From assembly GCA_015680685.1 (NCBI GenBank), contig MNCI01015613.1, positions 124,001-188,000 on the forward strand: 64,000 nt of DNA, given 5' to 3'. The position numbers were made by a program, and so were the translations under genes. The notes under the pieces were generated by a model, which did not search any database, had not been told where the DNA came from, and was given only the letters and a program-made list of their open reading frames with translations. Shown in pieces: positions 33,471 to 46,225 of the stretch. Each line of letters opens with the position of its first letter. Positions within the stretch are counted from its first letter, which is position 1. This DNA is from Gnetum montanum. Taxonomy: Eukaryota > Streptophyta > Gnetopsida > Gnetales > Gnetaceae.

Positions 33471-36046
33471 ATTTATATGATGAAGAGTTTCTAACTTCTA
33501 GAAGAGCTCTTAAGCTTGATAAGAATTCAGATAAAGTGTAGGATGAAACAAAGCTTACCATGGATCATGATGAGGTTATGGTAAGATCATGCTTCTATAG
33601 AAAAATAAAGAATGATAGAAATGAATATTTTGGCTACAAACAAGTACATATATCAACTTCAACTGAACAAATGAGACTTAAAACACGTCACACAACCTTT
33701 AAACATTTAGTGAAAGGATTGAATTATAAGAATAGTCTTAAAAACTTCTTTAGCTAAATTTATTCAACATATACAAAAACATGCAAACATGCATGAAACC
33801 CTTTCAACTTGACTTAATTGCACAAATTACATCATGAAACTGACTTGCAACATGAGAGAATACTTTGCTCAAACTAAAGTAACTTAGAACAACCTCATTC
33901 AAAAAGAGAATAAATCTTTCACATGAAATATATGATAAAGAAGCTAACCCCATGTTTAAACCTTTAACATGCAACTGAATTTTGAAAGAAATTGATAATT
34001 AAAAATTGGGAGTGAAATTCCTTGAAATTAAACATAAATATTATTTAAAAAACTTAAATTCTTCAAAGGAAACTTAAATAAGCATGCATATAAATGTGTA
34101 ATCTTGAGAGAACTTGAAACATAAGACATTATGTAATAAATATCTAAAATTACATGTAAATGAGAGAAATCATGCAAAAGAGATGTGTAAGAACTTGAGA
34201 GAAGAATCCATAGAGAGAAATTCATTCCTCAAGATGAGAGAAACTTGCTACAAAAGTATAAGAAAGATAAAAGAAAATGAAGGTAAAAATCTTTAACAAA
34301 GCACACAAATACTTATACAAAACACTCAAAATGAAGGAAAGGAAGCTTCTCTATTTACTTTAAGTTTTCAAGATAATTACAATGAAAGGGGTTCATTCTT
34401 ATTTATTCTTTTTTGTAAAGGATCTTTCCTTTTTTACCATGGAACTTTCAAGAAGGCTTTTAGCTCCTACTTTTTCTTCTTGAGATTTTTCTCTTAACCT
34501 AACCTTCTATAACCCTTTTTCTTTGAAACAAACACAATTATCACTCTTATTACATCAAAATAAGAAATTGACAAGAAAGTAAAGATTATCACTATATCCT
34601 ACTCTAATCAACATGAAAGAAAAATGACCATGGAGGAGTTAAAGATACACATTAATGCTATTTCTTATAAATCAAGGATTAAGCAAAATGAAATCTCCAT
34701 TGTATAGAATTAATTATGAGAATTAGATTATGTTACTTCCTTCAACTAATCTGTTCTTTGAAAGGAATGGTAGTGATGAAATTATGTGTCCTACTAATAT
34801 GTAGAAATAAGATGACTCTCTAAACATTGAATTAGAATCTTACTACTAAGTTGCACTAATTAGTGAACTCATTATCTTCTCTATCTTATCTATGCATTCA
34901 TAATGTAGATGACAATCTTCCTTAATTGGGGACTAAGCTGGCTCAACTAATGACTATGTTTTCATGTAATTAAGATATTGCAAAATATGTTAGTATAATA
35001 CAAAATAGTTATCACATGTTAGATAAGTATTAGAAGATATAAATAAAGGATCATTGACTCATTGTGAGCTATTTTGTTCATTTACTTGTTGGATATGCTA
35101 AATGGTTGTTGTGTAGGCGTTCAATCTATTCTAGATAGATTAATTACTAATTGGCTTAGAAATAAAAGATGAAGTGATGAAAACAATGACTAAAGATATG
35201 AACAAAACTATACCATGGGTCATGATGTGATTGTACCAAGTAAAAAAGGTAAAAATGCAAGGTGTAGTATCATAGTCATGCAATCATGACTAGTGCTAAT
35301 AAGAAAATAGTAAAGAATGCAGATCACGTGAGGTTGTAATTCTACTAGCTAGATGGCAAGGTCATGCTAATTAATAATATGAGAAGAAATGCAAAGATGA
35401 TGTGGACAACTGACAACTATAAGACATGACATGAATGCACTATGATTGAACTGCAAATGCATCAAAAGGACTAATTAATACCAAAATGATGAATGTAAAC
35501 ACTACAAGCAAGTCATGAGAAAATCACAGAATGACTTTGATAGTAGACTCAATGTAAAAAATAACTGTAAATAAATTACAAGATGATTATGAGTTGTAAC
35601 CAAGGAAAGATATGCAATTGTGAGTTCACCATGATTGTGATGCTTTTTAGAATCTAAGAAACGTTTATCAAAAAAGATGTGAAGTATCTACAATGTAAAC
35701 TTGTGAGAACAAACATGTAGAATATAGTACATAAAATAATAGATAAGAAAAACACCAAAATAATAAGCATAAAAATAAAATCCATGAAAGAAGAAAAATA
35801 AAAACATATTTTCATATAACTAAGATACTAGTCATTCTTTTCCATTGATTGGTTTACTCAAAAGACTAAGAATAAATATCTCTCCTAAGGTTTCAAACAT
35901 AACATGTACGATACTTTTCCACTATATTTGCTAATTCTAATATTTTTATAATTATTTGACATTATTCATTATTATGGTTGAAAGTTAGTGATCATCTATG
36001 ATGCATGTTACTAGGGTCTTAACATTGTTATGACATTATGATCTTA
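33471..36046. other. Decayed DNA; possible copia gag start, otherwise no gene supported
   Basis: The first few hundred bases may be the N-terminal part of the copia gag on the minus strand. From 33800 to 34700 the plus strand is rich in A and G, with repeated GAGAGAA words. From 34900 to 36046 I see no coding signal. Confidence 0.45.
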
Positions 36047-36965
36047 CTTATTGTTGGCACATTTGGCCATTTCATGGAGCAGGTAGGATTAAATTGGTTA
36101 AGAGTTTTTGGAGAAATTTTCAGCTTGAGAGGAAAAGAATAAGCTAACAATAGCATTCTTTTTATTTAAGAAAAAATATATATAGGAGCACCATTCCTAT
36201 AGTAAGCTTATGAATCTCTGCAGCAACACAAATTCAGAAGTCCAGTAGTGCAGGGTAAAATTATTTCTGCACTGATTAAACAGGAACATTGCAATTCATA
36301 TTGTTGAATGGTTGAAGGCGGTCAATGTTAATTTTTCCTTCAAATATTTTTGATGGGAACTGGTCAAAATCCTTGGGCAACAAGCTTGCACATGAGAACA
36401 TGTTTTTTTTCATAGCAAGATTACAGGTTCTATTCCAAAGTCTTTGTCCAACCTTACTTTTCTTCAGATTTTAAATTTATCATTCAACAACTTTGAAGGC
36501 AACGTCAACTTTCTGAAGACTTTCTTGGAAGATTGAAAAATTAATCATTCGTGCAAAAATCCTACGTGACTGCAAGCAAACAGAACATGAACAAAAATAA
36601 TCTAATTGGGTTGAATCTCTGATTTTCTGAAGCGCCCAAAAACAAAAAAATTGTAAAGCTTCCAGTCCATTCCCAATCGTGGCATTCCAAAAAAATCACA
36701 TTTTTACCAGGGCAGTAGGAGTGCAAAACCACCAGCCACATGGTGCTTATGATGGTGCAGACGGGCACTGGAAACTACCATCGCCATGGGCATGGACAAG
36801 TCCCTGAGTGACAAAACCCCTTTGCCATGGACGCTGCAGCAAGAGACAAGAAAAATCAAAACCCTCACCCACATGCAGAAATAGAATCACGTTTCGTTGA
36901 AACCCTAGTCTCATTATCATATTTTCTTGATAATATCAGGACATCTTCATCAAATTAAACTACCC

Positions 36966-37253
36966 TCTTCTCCAGCATTGTCGCTGCATCAGCGAGCTCT
37001 TGTTCTGCGTAGTAGTCTATGTCGGCAACTGAGGAGTGATTGCATCATCAAACCCTACTGGCCTCTACACTATTTTACGAATTTCATCAGACACGCATAG
37101 GAATACATTTTGGTTGCTGCGTTAACTGCTTCCAGAGAAAACTTCGTAATGGTGAACCTGCAATCTGAAATTTCCCAAAATAGCAGCAGTGCCCGACGCC
37201 GACGCATTCGTTATCACCATACCAATTCACTAAACACGGAAACAAAGACATGA
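36966..37253. other. CpG-retaining, coding-like stretch inside K
   Basis: On the plus strand an uninterrupted 34-codon frame (37149-37253) begins MVNLQSEISQ and has an ARRRRIR run. On the minus strand (about 37050-36966) a short open stretch reads DYYAEQELADAATMLEKRV. I recognise neither. They could be chance, or a piece of host gene carried in the LTR. Confidence 0.3.
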
Positions 37254-37634
37254 AGGTACACTAAGACAGGTGTACAACCGAATTAGCAGAGCATGAGGTA
37301 TTTTAACTGATGTTGGAGTTGTAGTTTTATCCATCGCTGAAGACTTACCATTAATTTAATTATTCCAAGTGAATGAAGCTCTCATAATATTGAGGTCTTG
37401 AATTTATTTTTCAAACATTATTGTATAAGTTATTACCCATAAAATATTTGTAATATTTACAAATATCAATGTTAGCATAAATTCCTCCTAACTTTATGTA
37501 TAACTTCCTAACTACATAACTTCCCAACTAAATTGGTGAGAAATATCTCCTAACTAGTTGGGTAAGTTGTAACTTCCTTACTTGGGAGAGAAGTTAGCTA
37601 AGATATTTTAAAGTATGTAACTACCTTTGAACCC

Positions 37635-37644
37635 TATAAAAAGG
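37635..37644 (+). promoter_or_regulatory. TATA box of K
   Basis: TATAAAAAGG in the context CCTATAAAAAGGCTTCAGGG is a strong plant TATA box. In an LTR it would set the start of the R region about 30 bp downstream. Confidence 0.65.
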
Positions 37645-37793
37645 CTTCAGGGGTAAGAAGAAAAAGGATCACAAGGTGGATGACAAGGGGGGGACAATTC
37701 AACACACTTTGGAGGACTTGGGATCACACACTTGGGCTCTCACTTGGAGACACACTTTCAGTCTTGGGAGAAGAGCATTGTAAAGAAGAAATT

Positions 37794-37794
37794 N
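37794..37794. other. Single N in K
   Basis: An isolated undetermined base (ATTNTATC). By analogy with 15042 and 23336 it may be a collapsed gap, so the length of K may be wrong. Confidence 0.5.
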
Positions 37795-38805
37795 TATCAT
37801 CCTTGGCAAGTAATTTTGGGATTTTTAGATTGCTCTTATTGTTCTTGTTGCTCGATAGAAAATTTTTATTAAAATTTTTCCATAGAAGTGATTGTGTTTA
37901 AAAGCCTTAAGAGCATTTTAGTAGTAAATTTTATTATTTTGCAATGTATAAGAACTGCTATTGAGATTGTTGTAAGAGAGCCTCCGCTTGTAGTTATGCC
38001 GTTGAACGATTCAATAGTCAAGAGGGTTCAAAAAATCTTTAGTATTTTGATGGGACCAGAATAACTTCTTTTTATCTTTAAAGTGAATCTCCATGGTATT
38101 TCAATCAAAAATTGTCAAGTCTTTTGAAGGTTCTGTTGAATGCAATTGTTGACGTCCATTATCTAGCCAAAATGGAGTCTCGTACGTGATAGTTTACGCA
38201 GCAATTGTTTTTTGTAGCATAGTAGGATTGTCTTGAAGAAATTGCTTATTTGAGCCTTGGAAGTTTGAACAATTCATAGATATTGAATTTGGGATAGCTT
38301 TATTGCAAAGTGTTTACTCGTATCATTTTACTTTGTGTAAATATTTGAGGTCTTAACACAAATCTCCTTTCCTTTCTATCTATTTCCATTGAATCTTGCT
38401 CTATTTCTAATTTTCTTATGGAACTATCTCTTTCTATGGGGAAAATTAGAAGTAGATTCGTAGAGTTTTGCTCAAATGTTTTTGCAAAATTTTATTTGTT
38501 ATAAGTAGGTATTATAAAGACCACATAGACTAGGCAATTAAACAAAATAGGAACTCTCAACAACTCACAGTACTTGGCAAAGTTGGCTGAATCTCTTTAA
38601 GATAAGTCATTTGTAGTTTACACACAATGCAATCATTACATATTTCACAACCGCACACCGCAACAGCACACAGGCATACTCACATTAACTACTGAGTCTA
38701 TTTGGAGGTATCTGGGCCTTGGTGTTGCCAGAGACCAGCAAGCACCTAAATCCTGTTCGAGGACACTCGTTGGCGGTCGCGTCCCAAATGCTCACCAACA
38801 CTTAT

Positions 38806-40600
38806 ATGTTGTATTATATAGCTTGATATTATATTTTAATAAAATTAATGTTTGTATTTCTCATGCTTTCTTCTACTAAGATTAAATTATAATATTCTTT
38901 TTTATAAAGCAAACATTTACTAACCTTATTAGAGGTTTGAGTAAAAAATATTAAGTACTAAATAGATCATGGCACATGGGATTCTACATCAAGCTTATGA
39001 TATGTATGGTTGATTTTCATATTATTATTTAATTAAATTAATATTTTATTTTTACATTGAAATGTAATAAATAGAATTATATTTTAAGAATAGCATCATT
39101 GAAGTTCGAATTGATGACATTATGTAGCTTGTAACTCATATATCTTTCATGTTAATTATTGAAAAGTAGTAAAAGGATCTAATATTAGAAATAGAATGAT
39201 TTTGTAATTAGAAGACATTAATTCATAAGGGGAGTAGCCTATAGGAAATTTTCACATGAAGTGATATGCCTAAATATCATCGTTAAGTATAGTACTTTAG
39301 TCTTTCCTATATTTGCTAATTGTCATAGTAATGATTCTAGTAAATTCTTAATTTATAATTGTTCCTTAAAAATTTTTTCTTTTTCAACATTTTAAGAGCA
39401 CCCCCATGAATTAAATGTTAATAACCTAACTCATAGTCATAATCTATCTTTAACCCAATATAATCCCTAATAAGTTAATAAATATGATACAAAGGGGCAC
39501 AAACTTTCAATGGAATCTACACTTAGCCTACCAACCATAAACTAAGAATAACATGTAAAAAGATGGAAAATAATATTCCTATGTAGTAGAACTAATAATT
39601 TTTAACTAACATAAATAAAAACTAAGTATAGAAATGAACTATGAGAAATGTAAAATAAAATCTAATGAGAATTATATTTGTGATGACTTAGAATGAAATA
39701 TAAATGATTAACGAGGGGATCAATGTGCAGGAAAGAATTTTAATGTTCCCTTCACAATGATTAATATGCTCTATTGACAAAATTTGAAGTTCTTCTTCTA
39801 TAGAGGACCAAAATTACTAGGAGTGATTAAAAAACGTATGAGAGATAAAAATGACAATAGCAACTTAGCTTATGAGCAAAGTAGGGGTTTTAGTAATGAA
39901 ATTAATCTTTAGGAGGTAAAGATATTAGTAGGAAAGCTCCAAAAGCCATATAGATTCAATTCATAGTCAAAATAAAGTTGGTTTGATAAATTGTTCAACA
40001 AGTGATGCTGAAGCTAAATAAATTCTAACTCTAGTACAAGTGATGCTAATGTTAAAAAAAAACTAAATCTAAAGTAGGTAACATGAACATTGCCTAAGTG
40101 ACACTAATTCTAGTATAAGTGTTAGTGCATGAGTTCTTAGGGACTTAGGTGTGAACCTGAGCTCACAAACTACCAAGAGGAATTGTGGTGTCCATGAAGC
40201 ACATGGGAGATGCTAGAAAAGTAATGTTCATGCTCTTGATCTTTCAAAATCCAAAAAAAAACTACTCCGGATCTTAAGAAAATGATCCATAATTTGGAAT
40301 TTGGTCTCATATTTATAGGTTTATGATTTCCAAATTTGACCCTGTAGTCAAGTGAAATTTACAAGAGTTATTTTTTGGAAATTAAAGTTTGAAAAAGATG
40401 AGTCATGCAGGTCACACAAGTATTAACACATGTGTTAGCATCAACATCATCAACAAGTTAGAGTGTTTCAAGCATCCTTGATACCAAGATTTAAAGACCA
40501 TTTTCAATGTCCAAAATAATGCTACAATGTATATGACGATGCTTATAGGATGTTGGAGACTTCATGGAATTCAAGGAAAATATTGAATGCTAAAATTGAT
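38806..40600. other. Decayed AT-rich DNA; no gene supported
   Basis: There are no clear frames. The stretch near 39290-39350 (TTTCCTATATTTGCTAATTGTC) resembles 35905-35945 (CACTATATTTGCTAATTCTA) in direct orientation, perhaps parts of one older repeat family around K. Confidence 0.4.
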
Positions 40601-40738
40601 GACCTTACTTCCTATGGTAACTATCTCGATGAATGAACTTGGTAAGAGTGGTTGTAATATAATCAATTACAATAGTGGCCTTATCTCATTTTATATAATT
40701 TTCAACAACAAGAATAATTTAAGCCTTCTAATTAGACA
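40601..40738 (-). pseudogene. Element F integrase fragment, left of B
   Basis: CAACAAGAATAATTTAAGCC and TTAGACATG match the integrase core of element C at 52850-52890. The same gene continues right of B at 44983. How far F reaches to the left is not clear. Confidence 0.6.
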
Positions 40739-41243
40739 TGTCTAACATTTCGTTCTCGGATGTTGAGCACACATCAAATATACATTACATTCAACATTAT
40801 GCATAAAAAATAACAAAAACATGTAGAAGGAAAAAAGAAAAGAATGCTTTATTAATGTAGAATAATGTATCTAGATCATGCTCTGAGGATTCCTTGAGGT
40901 TATTTTCATTTAGAGGCTATCCAACACTACCACCATGGTTAGACCTATCACTAGCCAGAAGGGATGGGTAGTTAGCAACTGTCTTACTTCACCCTGCACC
41001 AATTTCTCACCTTTACTAACTCCTCAACTCTATGTTGATACAACCTCTAATGCTTGGCTATATATACCTTAAGTTAAATTCCCAAAGATTACCTTAAGAG
41101 ACATGCTCATTATTACAACATGTCCTTTTAGGTCTTATTTATAACTTTTCCTTTCAAGTCTTATTACAATAACTACAATACTTATTATGAAAAGACACCA
41201 TCTTCATTATGTAGTGGTACCATTTCAGAATGGGGATATGACA
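40739..41243 (-). repeat. B 3' LTR
   Basis: It shares CTTTATTAATGTAGAATAAT and TCTAGATCATGCTCTGAGGA with the other three LTR copies. The following 41244-41570 matches A's internal end at 8758-9100 and places it as the 3' LTR. Confidence 0.84.
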
Positions 41244-41659
41244 ATCTATCTCCCTTAGGTTGTATTTGTGCTCAAATTAGTTCACATTCATAATCTTTTT
41301 CTAGCTCCAATGTTTCTGTTCATACTTGAATGATCCAATGTTCTGGTTTCTCCTATTGAAATATCTATAAGTGAGAACAATGGGTGGGAAATAAGTATTA
41401 TTTTATCAATACTTACCTCATTTTGTAAGATAATAACAAGAGATAAATTAAATATCTACTAACTACCAATCACCACTCATAACCAAGATCACACAAAGTG
41501 CAACTCATATTTGGTTTCTCAAGTGAAGGCAAAACAAATCCTTTATTCCTAACTTGCATTTTCCTAGATTTTTTACTTACCTAAAATATTAATTAAGCAA
41601 TAAATAAAATAATAATATTATAAATAAACTTAAGGTTAAGATGCTTCCTAATCTTGATC

Positions 41660-42540
41660 AACCTTAGGGATTAATGGAAGTAGTTGTAGTTCTATCATAA
41701 GGGGGTATGTGTTTCAATGTCCTTGTTTAAAATGATAGGGCTTAATCTTGCTTTTAAATTTCTTTTTTAGAAATTAACTCTAGTAACTTCATAATAAATT
41801 TTGTTTGTTAACATCATTTATTTTTAAACTTTAAGATTTGACTTGTCTATTAAAGTAAGTTAAATATGCAGTATCCACTGGAATTACATGTTGAATTGAT
41901 GGAAACATATTCTTCAAATTGAGTTCATCTTCCAAGGATTCTTTTACATATCCATCTCTTAATAATTAAGAAACATACCTTCAAATTTTTCATTGAAGTC
42001 TCTATAGAGGATAAATGCCACTGCATTGATATCGGTATGGGTTAGGAATAATTTATTCTTCAAACATTCCTCTATTTGGTTAATCAAGTATGCCAATTAG
42101 CAAAGACTAACATTAGACATGTTGATTTGGTAATTAACTGTATTTTAACCACACATACATGTCTTTCTAATGATTGGATTTTAAATATCAATGCCAAAGC
42201 TATGTGGCTTCTCTAGAACCTTGACCATTCTTTCTTCCACATGATTTGAAGTTATAAAATTTTGATTATAAATATCTCTTTATTTCATTTTTTTCAGAGA
42301 CAACTAAAATTGGTGTATGAATTCCCATGGAAAGACTTCTTGTAGACATAATACATCAGCATCCAAATCTTGTAACTTTGCTAAGATGCATGGGTGTTGA
42401 TACTTATGCTAATCTAAGACCCATGGTGGACATAGTAGATGTTATTTTTTATTGGCTAAAAACTTTGCAAGCATGTTGTATGTTGCAATTTTTATTCTTA
42501 TTCTTGGATTCTCTCTGGGATCATTTCTTCTCATGGGCAT
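41660..42540 (-). pseudogene. CCR4-type deadenylase-like (EEP superfamily) relic captured by element B
   Basis: The minus strand reads ATYNMLAKFLANK, then CPPWVLD and DLDADVLCLQEV, with the metal-binding Glu kept. After an internal deletion of roughly 110 bp relative to A come FILYRDFNEKFE (DFN kept, normally GDFN) and a tail ending PLMIELQLLPLIPKV. The blocks match the copy in element A at the same place in the element, in the same sense orientation. B keeps residues that A has lost (LQE, DFN), and A keeps segments that B has lost. So the ancestor carried a better-preserved, intron-free gene. Stops and the deletion make this copy inactive. Confidence 0.78.
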
Positions 42541-42659
42541 CATAAACCTTTCCAAGGTAAAATTATGATTTTCCATGACATTCTGTTACATGATCTAGTT
42601 GTAGGTTGAATTGGTACATATCTTTTTAATCATTCTAATTCACCAACTAATCTTAAGTT

Positions 42660-44457
42660 GGTAACAACTAGCTACATTATTGAGACTCTTGATGACCTGT
42701 CTACCCCCCTTAGAACACTAACTTTGACAATGTAACTAATGAGATATTAGATGTTAGTTATCTAAGACTAAGTATCAACATAGGCTAAGCATCAAATCCT
42801 AAGGCCTAAGATGGACTAAGGAGGTTAGATTTGCTAGTCCCAATAATTAAATTATTAAGCATGACTAGTCAATCTAAATTATGACATCTTAAGGCATGAT
42901 ATAAGGTTTTAACTTATTTTTGGGTGTCTAGATGATGAATCTGATCTCGCCATTGAGTTTACAACACTAAAAATTATTTAAAATCACTATTCATATGTTA
43001 GAAAGAGATCATATGCCCAAATTATGCTAAAATTAAACTTTCAAAATTCTTCTGACATCATGTTGGTCAAGAAGCAAATACAAATTTTCAAAGCTTTGTG
43101 GGATAGATCTAACTTTACCGTTGTATCTAAGAGGTTGAAATCTATGGGAAACAACTCTTGGTTCCAAAAAAAGACTTTCTGAATTAAAAGTTATGGTTTT
43201 AGAAGTTTAAAATTTTAGGCAGAAAAAACCAATCATCCATTCCATTCCAATACTACTTTAGGGCAAGCATGCTTAATTACAAAATTTTTATCCAAATTTC
43301 TAGCACTTCATCAAATTTTTTTTATGTATTATATTTTTGCATTTTCATATTTAATTTTTTCCTACTTAAAATTTGACTTTTTTTCTAAAATTTCCCATCT
43401 TTGCCAATTGGCTACTACTTTTGTCTACTACTTTTGGTTACTACTTTTGAAATTGGTTACTACTTTTGAAATTTCAAATGGTTACTACTTTTGAAATTGT
43501 ACATTCAATCAAGACAAAATTTGTAGTGTTGGAACTATCTTGACAAGTATTGCATGTTGGATAGGATTTCAAAGTTAAAAAACTAAGTTTGATTTTCAAG
43601 ATTTGAAAGGACCAAAATAGCTTATTCTACCAAAATGATATTATTAGGTTGACATATGAGTGATATGTAGACTTCTAGACGACTTAGGATTTGACTGTAA
43701 ATAATATATTGATTTTTGAACAAAAACATGTAACACATATATCTTACGATTTCACAATGATATAGACCTATCCTTTCACATCATAGTTATACCCTAGTGA
43801 GATATTAAGGAAAGGGTTACCAAAGTAATACATCACAACATGAGTCATCAAGTATTGGTTTTCCTATGGACCTCATGGTAATAACCTTTACTAGTTGAGT
43901 ACGGATGAGATCATTAGGTTGAATCCTTTGAACTTACCAATGCATAAGTCCTAGGTAGAGGTGAATATGCTACGTTATAGGGGTACTTTAAGGATAATAA
44001 GCTCTAAGCAATAAAAGGTCTACTTAGGCTATGATTACTTGTCTCTTGGGAGCAACTCAAAATAACCTTAATTAATTAACATTCTAATAATATTACAAGA
44101 TGGGTAAGAGTTACCTAGACTACTGTATCCTTGCCTTACCAATGCCTCTTGTACTGGATATACCTTATTGAGGCATAACTGGATCTTTTAGTCACTAATA
44201 TTCATGAAAGAATTTTGTTGGTTGGTGGGATTTATCTTAAACCTAATGCACATTTGTAATCCTCTTGTAGATGTGTGGTCTCGGACTTCATTGTCCATGA
44301 AAAATCATTAGAAGTAGAACCTCTAGCTTATATGACACATCTCAAATACGTAAGATACATCTAGTGGTGGTCCATGACTCTTGCTAGGTCATGGCTCCAT
44401 GGTTCATCGTTAGATTATAGTTAGCCTTTGATTCTAATTAGTCCTTAAATTGTGATT
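42660..44457 (-). other. Element B 5' internal region; no gene recognised
   Basis: It is shared in part with A at 22080-22990 and with the fragment at 29510-29700. There is no convincing gag or pol frame. Confidence 0.5.
43410..43498. repeat. Short tandem repeat in B
   Basis: GGTTACTACTTTTGAAATT and close variants are repeated four to five times in a row, with irregular unit length. Confidence 0.85.
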
Positions 44458-44472
44458 TTCTTTGATATCAAA
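44458..44472 (-). promoter_or_regulatory. B primer binding site, decayed tRNA-iMet type
   Basis: The minus strand reads TTTGATATCAAAGAAAATC after the LTR end, aligned with TTTGGTATCAGAGGAAACC in element A. Confidence 0.7.
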
Positions 44473-44982
44473 TGTGGCATTCCATTCCTACACGTTGTGG
44501 CAAACATTAAACATACATTACATTTAACATTATGCATAAAGAAAATAATAAGGAAAATGTAGAAAGAAAAACAAAAAAAAGTTCTTTATTAATATAGAAA
44601 AAATGTATTGGATCATACTCTAAGGATTTCTTAGGATTATCTTCCTTTGGTATCTATCACTTAGAGGTTACCTAGTACTACCACCATGGTTAGGCCTATC
44701 ACCAACTAGAAGGAATGGACAATCACCTTCCTGTTCCACTTCATCTAGTACTAGTTACTCACCTTTATCATATCTACAACTTCATGCTGATATAAACCCT
44801 AATACCTAGGTATAAATACCTTAGGTCAGATCACCAAAGGTTACCTCAAGAGACATGCATGTTATTACATCATATCCTTATTACAATAATTAGATCTTAT
44901 TACAATAATTACAATACTTATTATGAAAATACATCATCTTCGTTATGTAGTGGCACCATTCAAGAATGAGAATGTGATAACA
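44473..44982 (-). repeat. B 5' LTR
   Basis: It starts TGTGGCATTCC and ends GTGATAACA on the plus strand. Matches the other LTR copies of the family. Confidence 0.84.
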
Positions 44983-46225
44983 TGAGTGAGATGGAACCCA
45001 TAAAATCAATTCCCCATAGGTTAAAGATTTCAAATCTACTACTAGAATTTCTCAAATCTAATAGTAACTCCACTATCATGTTGGTAGCATTTGTATAACT
45101 TAGTAAACTAATGCATGCCCCCAAAAGAGTATGAATCAAAGATATTCAGCAATGAGAATTTTGATGATTATTCTTTTTTCTACGAAGGCATCCCCACAAG
45201 ACCCATCATGACTACTTGAAAAACTTGAAGTAGATTATCCTCTAGCATGCACCATTACACAAGGTCATCTACAAAAATTTTATAGAGGTTTCCCTCTATT
45301 TCTATATATTGCTTATCTTGGTGAAGAGACTATTAGGTCTTATATTTATCCCACTTAGAAGGGACCTTTTGTTTTCTCAAATAGTTCAGGTAATTAGAAA
45401 ACTAAGTGATTATAGATGAGGAAACTATAGCTTCCTTGGTAAATAAAGTCTTATCTATAAATTAATCAAATAGAGGCTCTTCATTAGCCTTAATATCTTA
45501 TCTTAATTAAGAAAAGCAACCATTGATCATATTTTTAATCCCTTTCTTACCTATCATGTTATTAAACTTTTGTAGGATTATAAACCATCCAAATGATGTG
45601 ATGGTTTAACATTGGCTTATTTCTTAGGAACTTCATCATGTTATGATCTATATATATGAACACTAGATATTTGAGCATATACTACTTGAATAATTCAAGT
45701 GCATACACCACTATCATGAGCTTCTTCTTCATTGTGATATAGTTTAGTTATGAATCTACGATGCTTCTCTTAGTATAATTAATGTAGTAGGGATGTTCTT
45801 AGTCTTTCAAATATGTTAGAAATACTTTTTAAAGTGTACTTAGATGCATCTATCATGATGTGAAAGGGTCTAGACTAGATAGGAGCTCATAGAATTAGAG
45901 TGTCTACAAGCTTTTACTTTAGTAGCTCAAAATATTTATTATATTCCTCAATATAAATGAAAGGTGAATCATTGCTTATTAGTTCTATAATGGTCTTACA
46001 ATGTTAAAAATTGTAAGGAAAAGTGATCCTTGAAGGTTAGCATAATCAACATCTTGAGGCCAATGCAAATTCTCTATTTGCATTCCTTTATAAATATAAT
46101 AACCAATGAGCGAAGCCACTCACTATTAACAATGAAATATGTGAACCCTACCTTGATTACCTTTTAAATTTATTACTTTATAATCTTCTCAATCTTTGGG
46201 TTCATTATTCGTTAGAGTTGACGCT
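44983..46225 (-). pseudogene. Element F integrase N-terminus, RNase H and RT fragment, between B and C
   Basis: 44985-45300 matches C's integrase zinc-binding region at 52900-53290. Near 45880-45850 the minus strand reads PFHIMIDAS, the first RNase H strand with its catalytic Asp. Near 46080-46000 LTFKDHFSLQFL is the RT block. C is inserted in this RT: the left flank ends TTTGGGTTCATTATTCG and the gene resumes at 59277. Stops are frequent. Confidence 0.72.

Larger units (their letters stand above)
36047..38805 (+). mobile_element. Element K: probable 2.75-kb solo LTR with perfect 5-bp target duplication
   Basis: CTTAT at 36047-36051 and at 38801-38805 flank a segment from TGTTGGCAC (36052) to CTCACCAACA (38800). 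The ends form a TGTTGG/CCAACA inverted repeat, and both sides have ATTTGG or its complement a few bases further in. TG...CA ends with a 5-bp duplication are the mark of an LTR element. No second copy of the start or end occurs inside, so it is more likely one LTR left after recombination than a full element. A TATA box lies mid-way at 37635. The sequence keeps many CpG pairs, unlike its surroundings, which suggests it is younger or less methylated. Orientation is inferred from the TATA box. Confidence 0.62.
40739..44982 (-). mobile_element. Element B: non-autonomous LTR element, sister of A
   Basis: LTRs are 40739-41243 (3') and 44473-44982 (5'), about 505-510 bp and related to those of A. 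A decayed iMet-type primer site lies at 44458-44472 and a polypurine-like tract at 41244-41256 (minus strand CTAAGGGAGATAGAT). The 4.2-kb element has no recognisable gag or pol and carries the CCR4-like relic. It is inserted in the integrase of element F, whose two halves flank it. A 5-bp target duplication cannot be fixed with confidence. Confidence 0.83.

Noticed and set aside
36562-36768. Minus-strand open frame of 68 codons, membrane-like
   Set aside because: No recognisable domain and no support beyond openness; it lies inside the K LTR.
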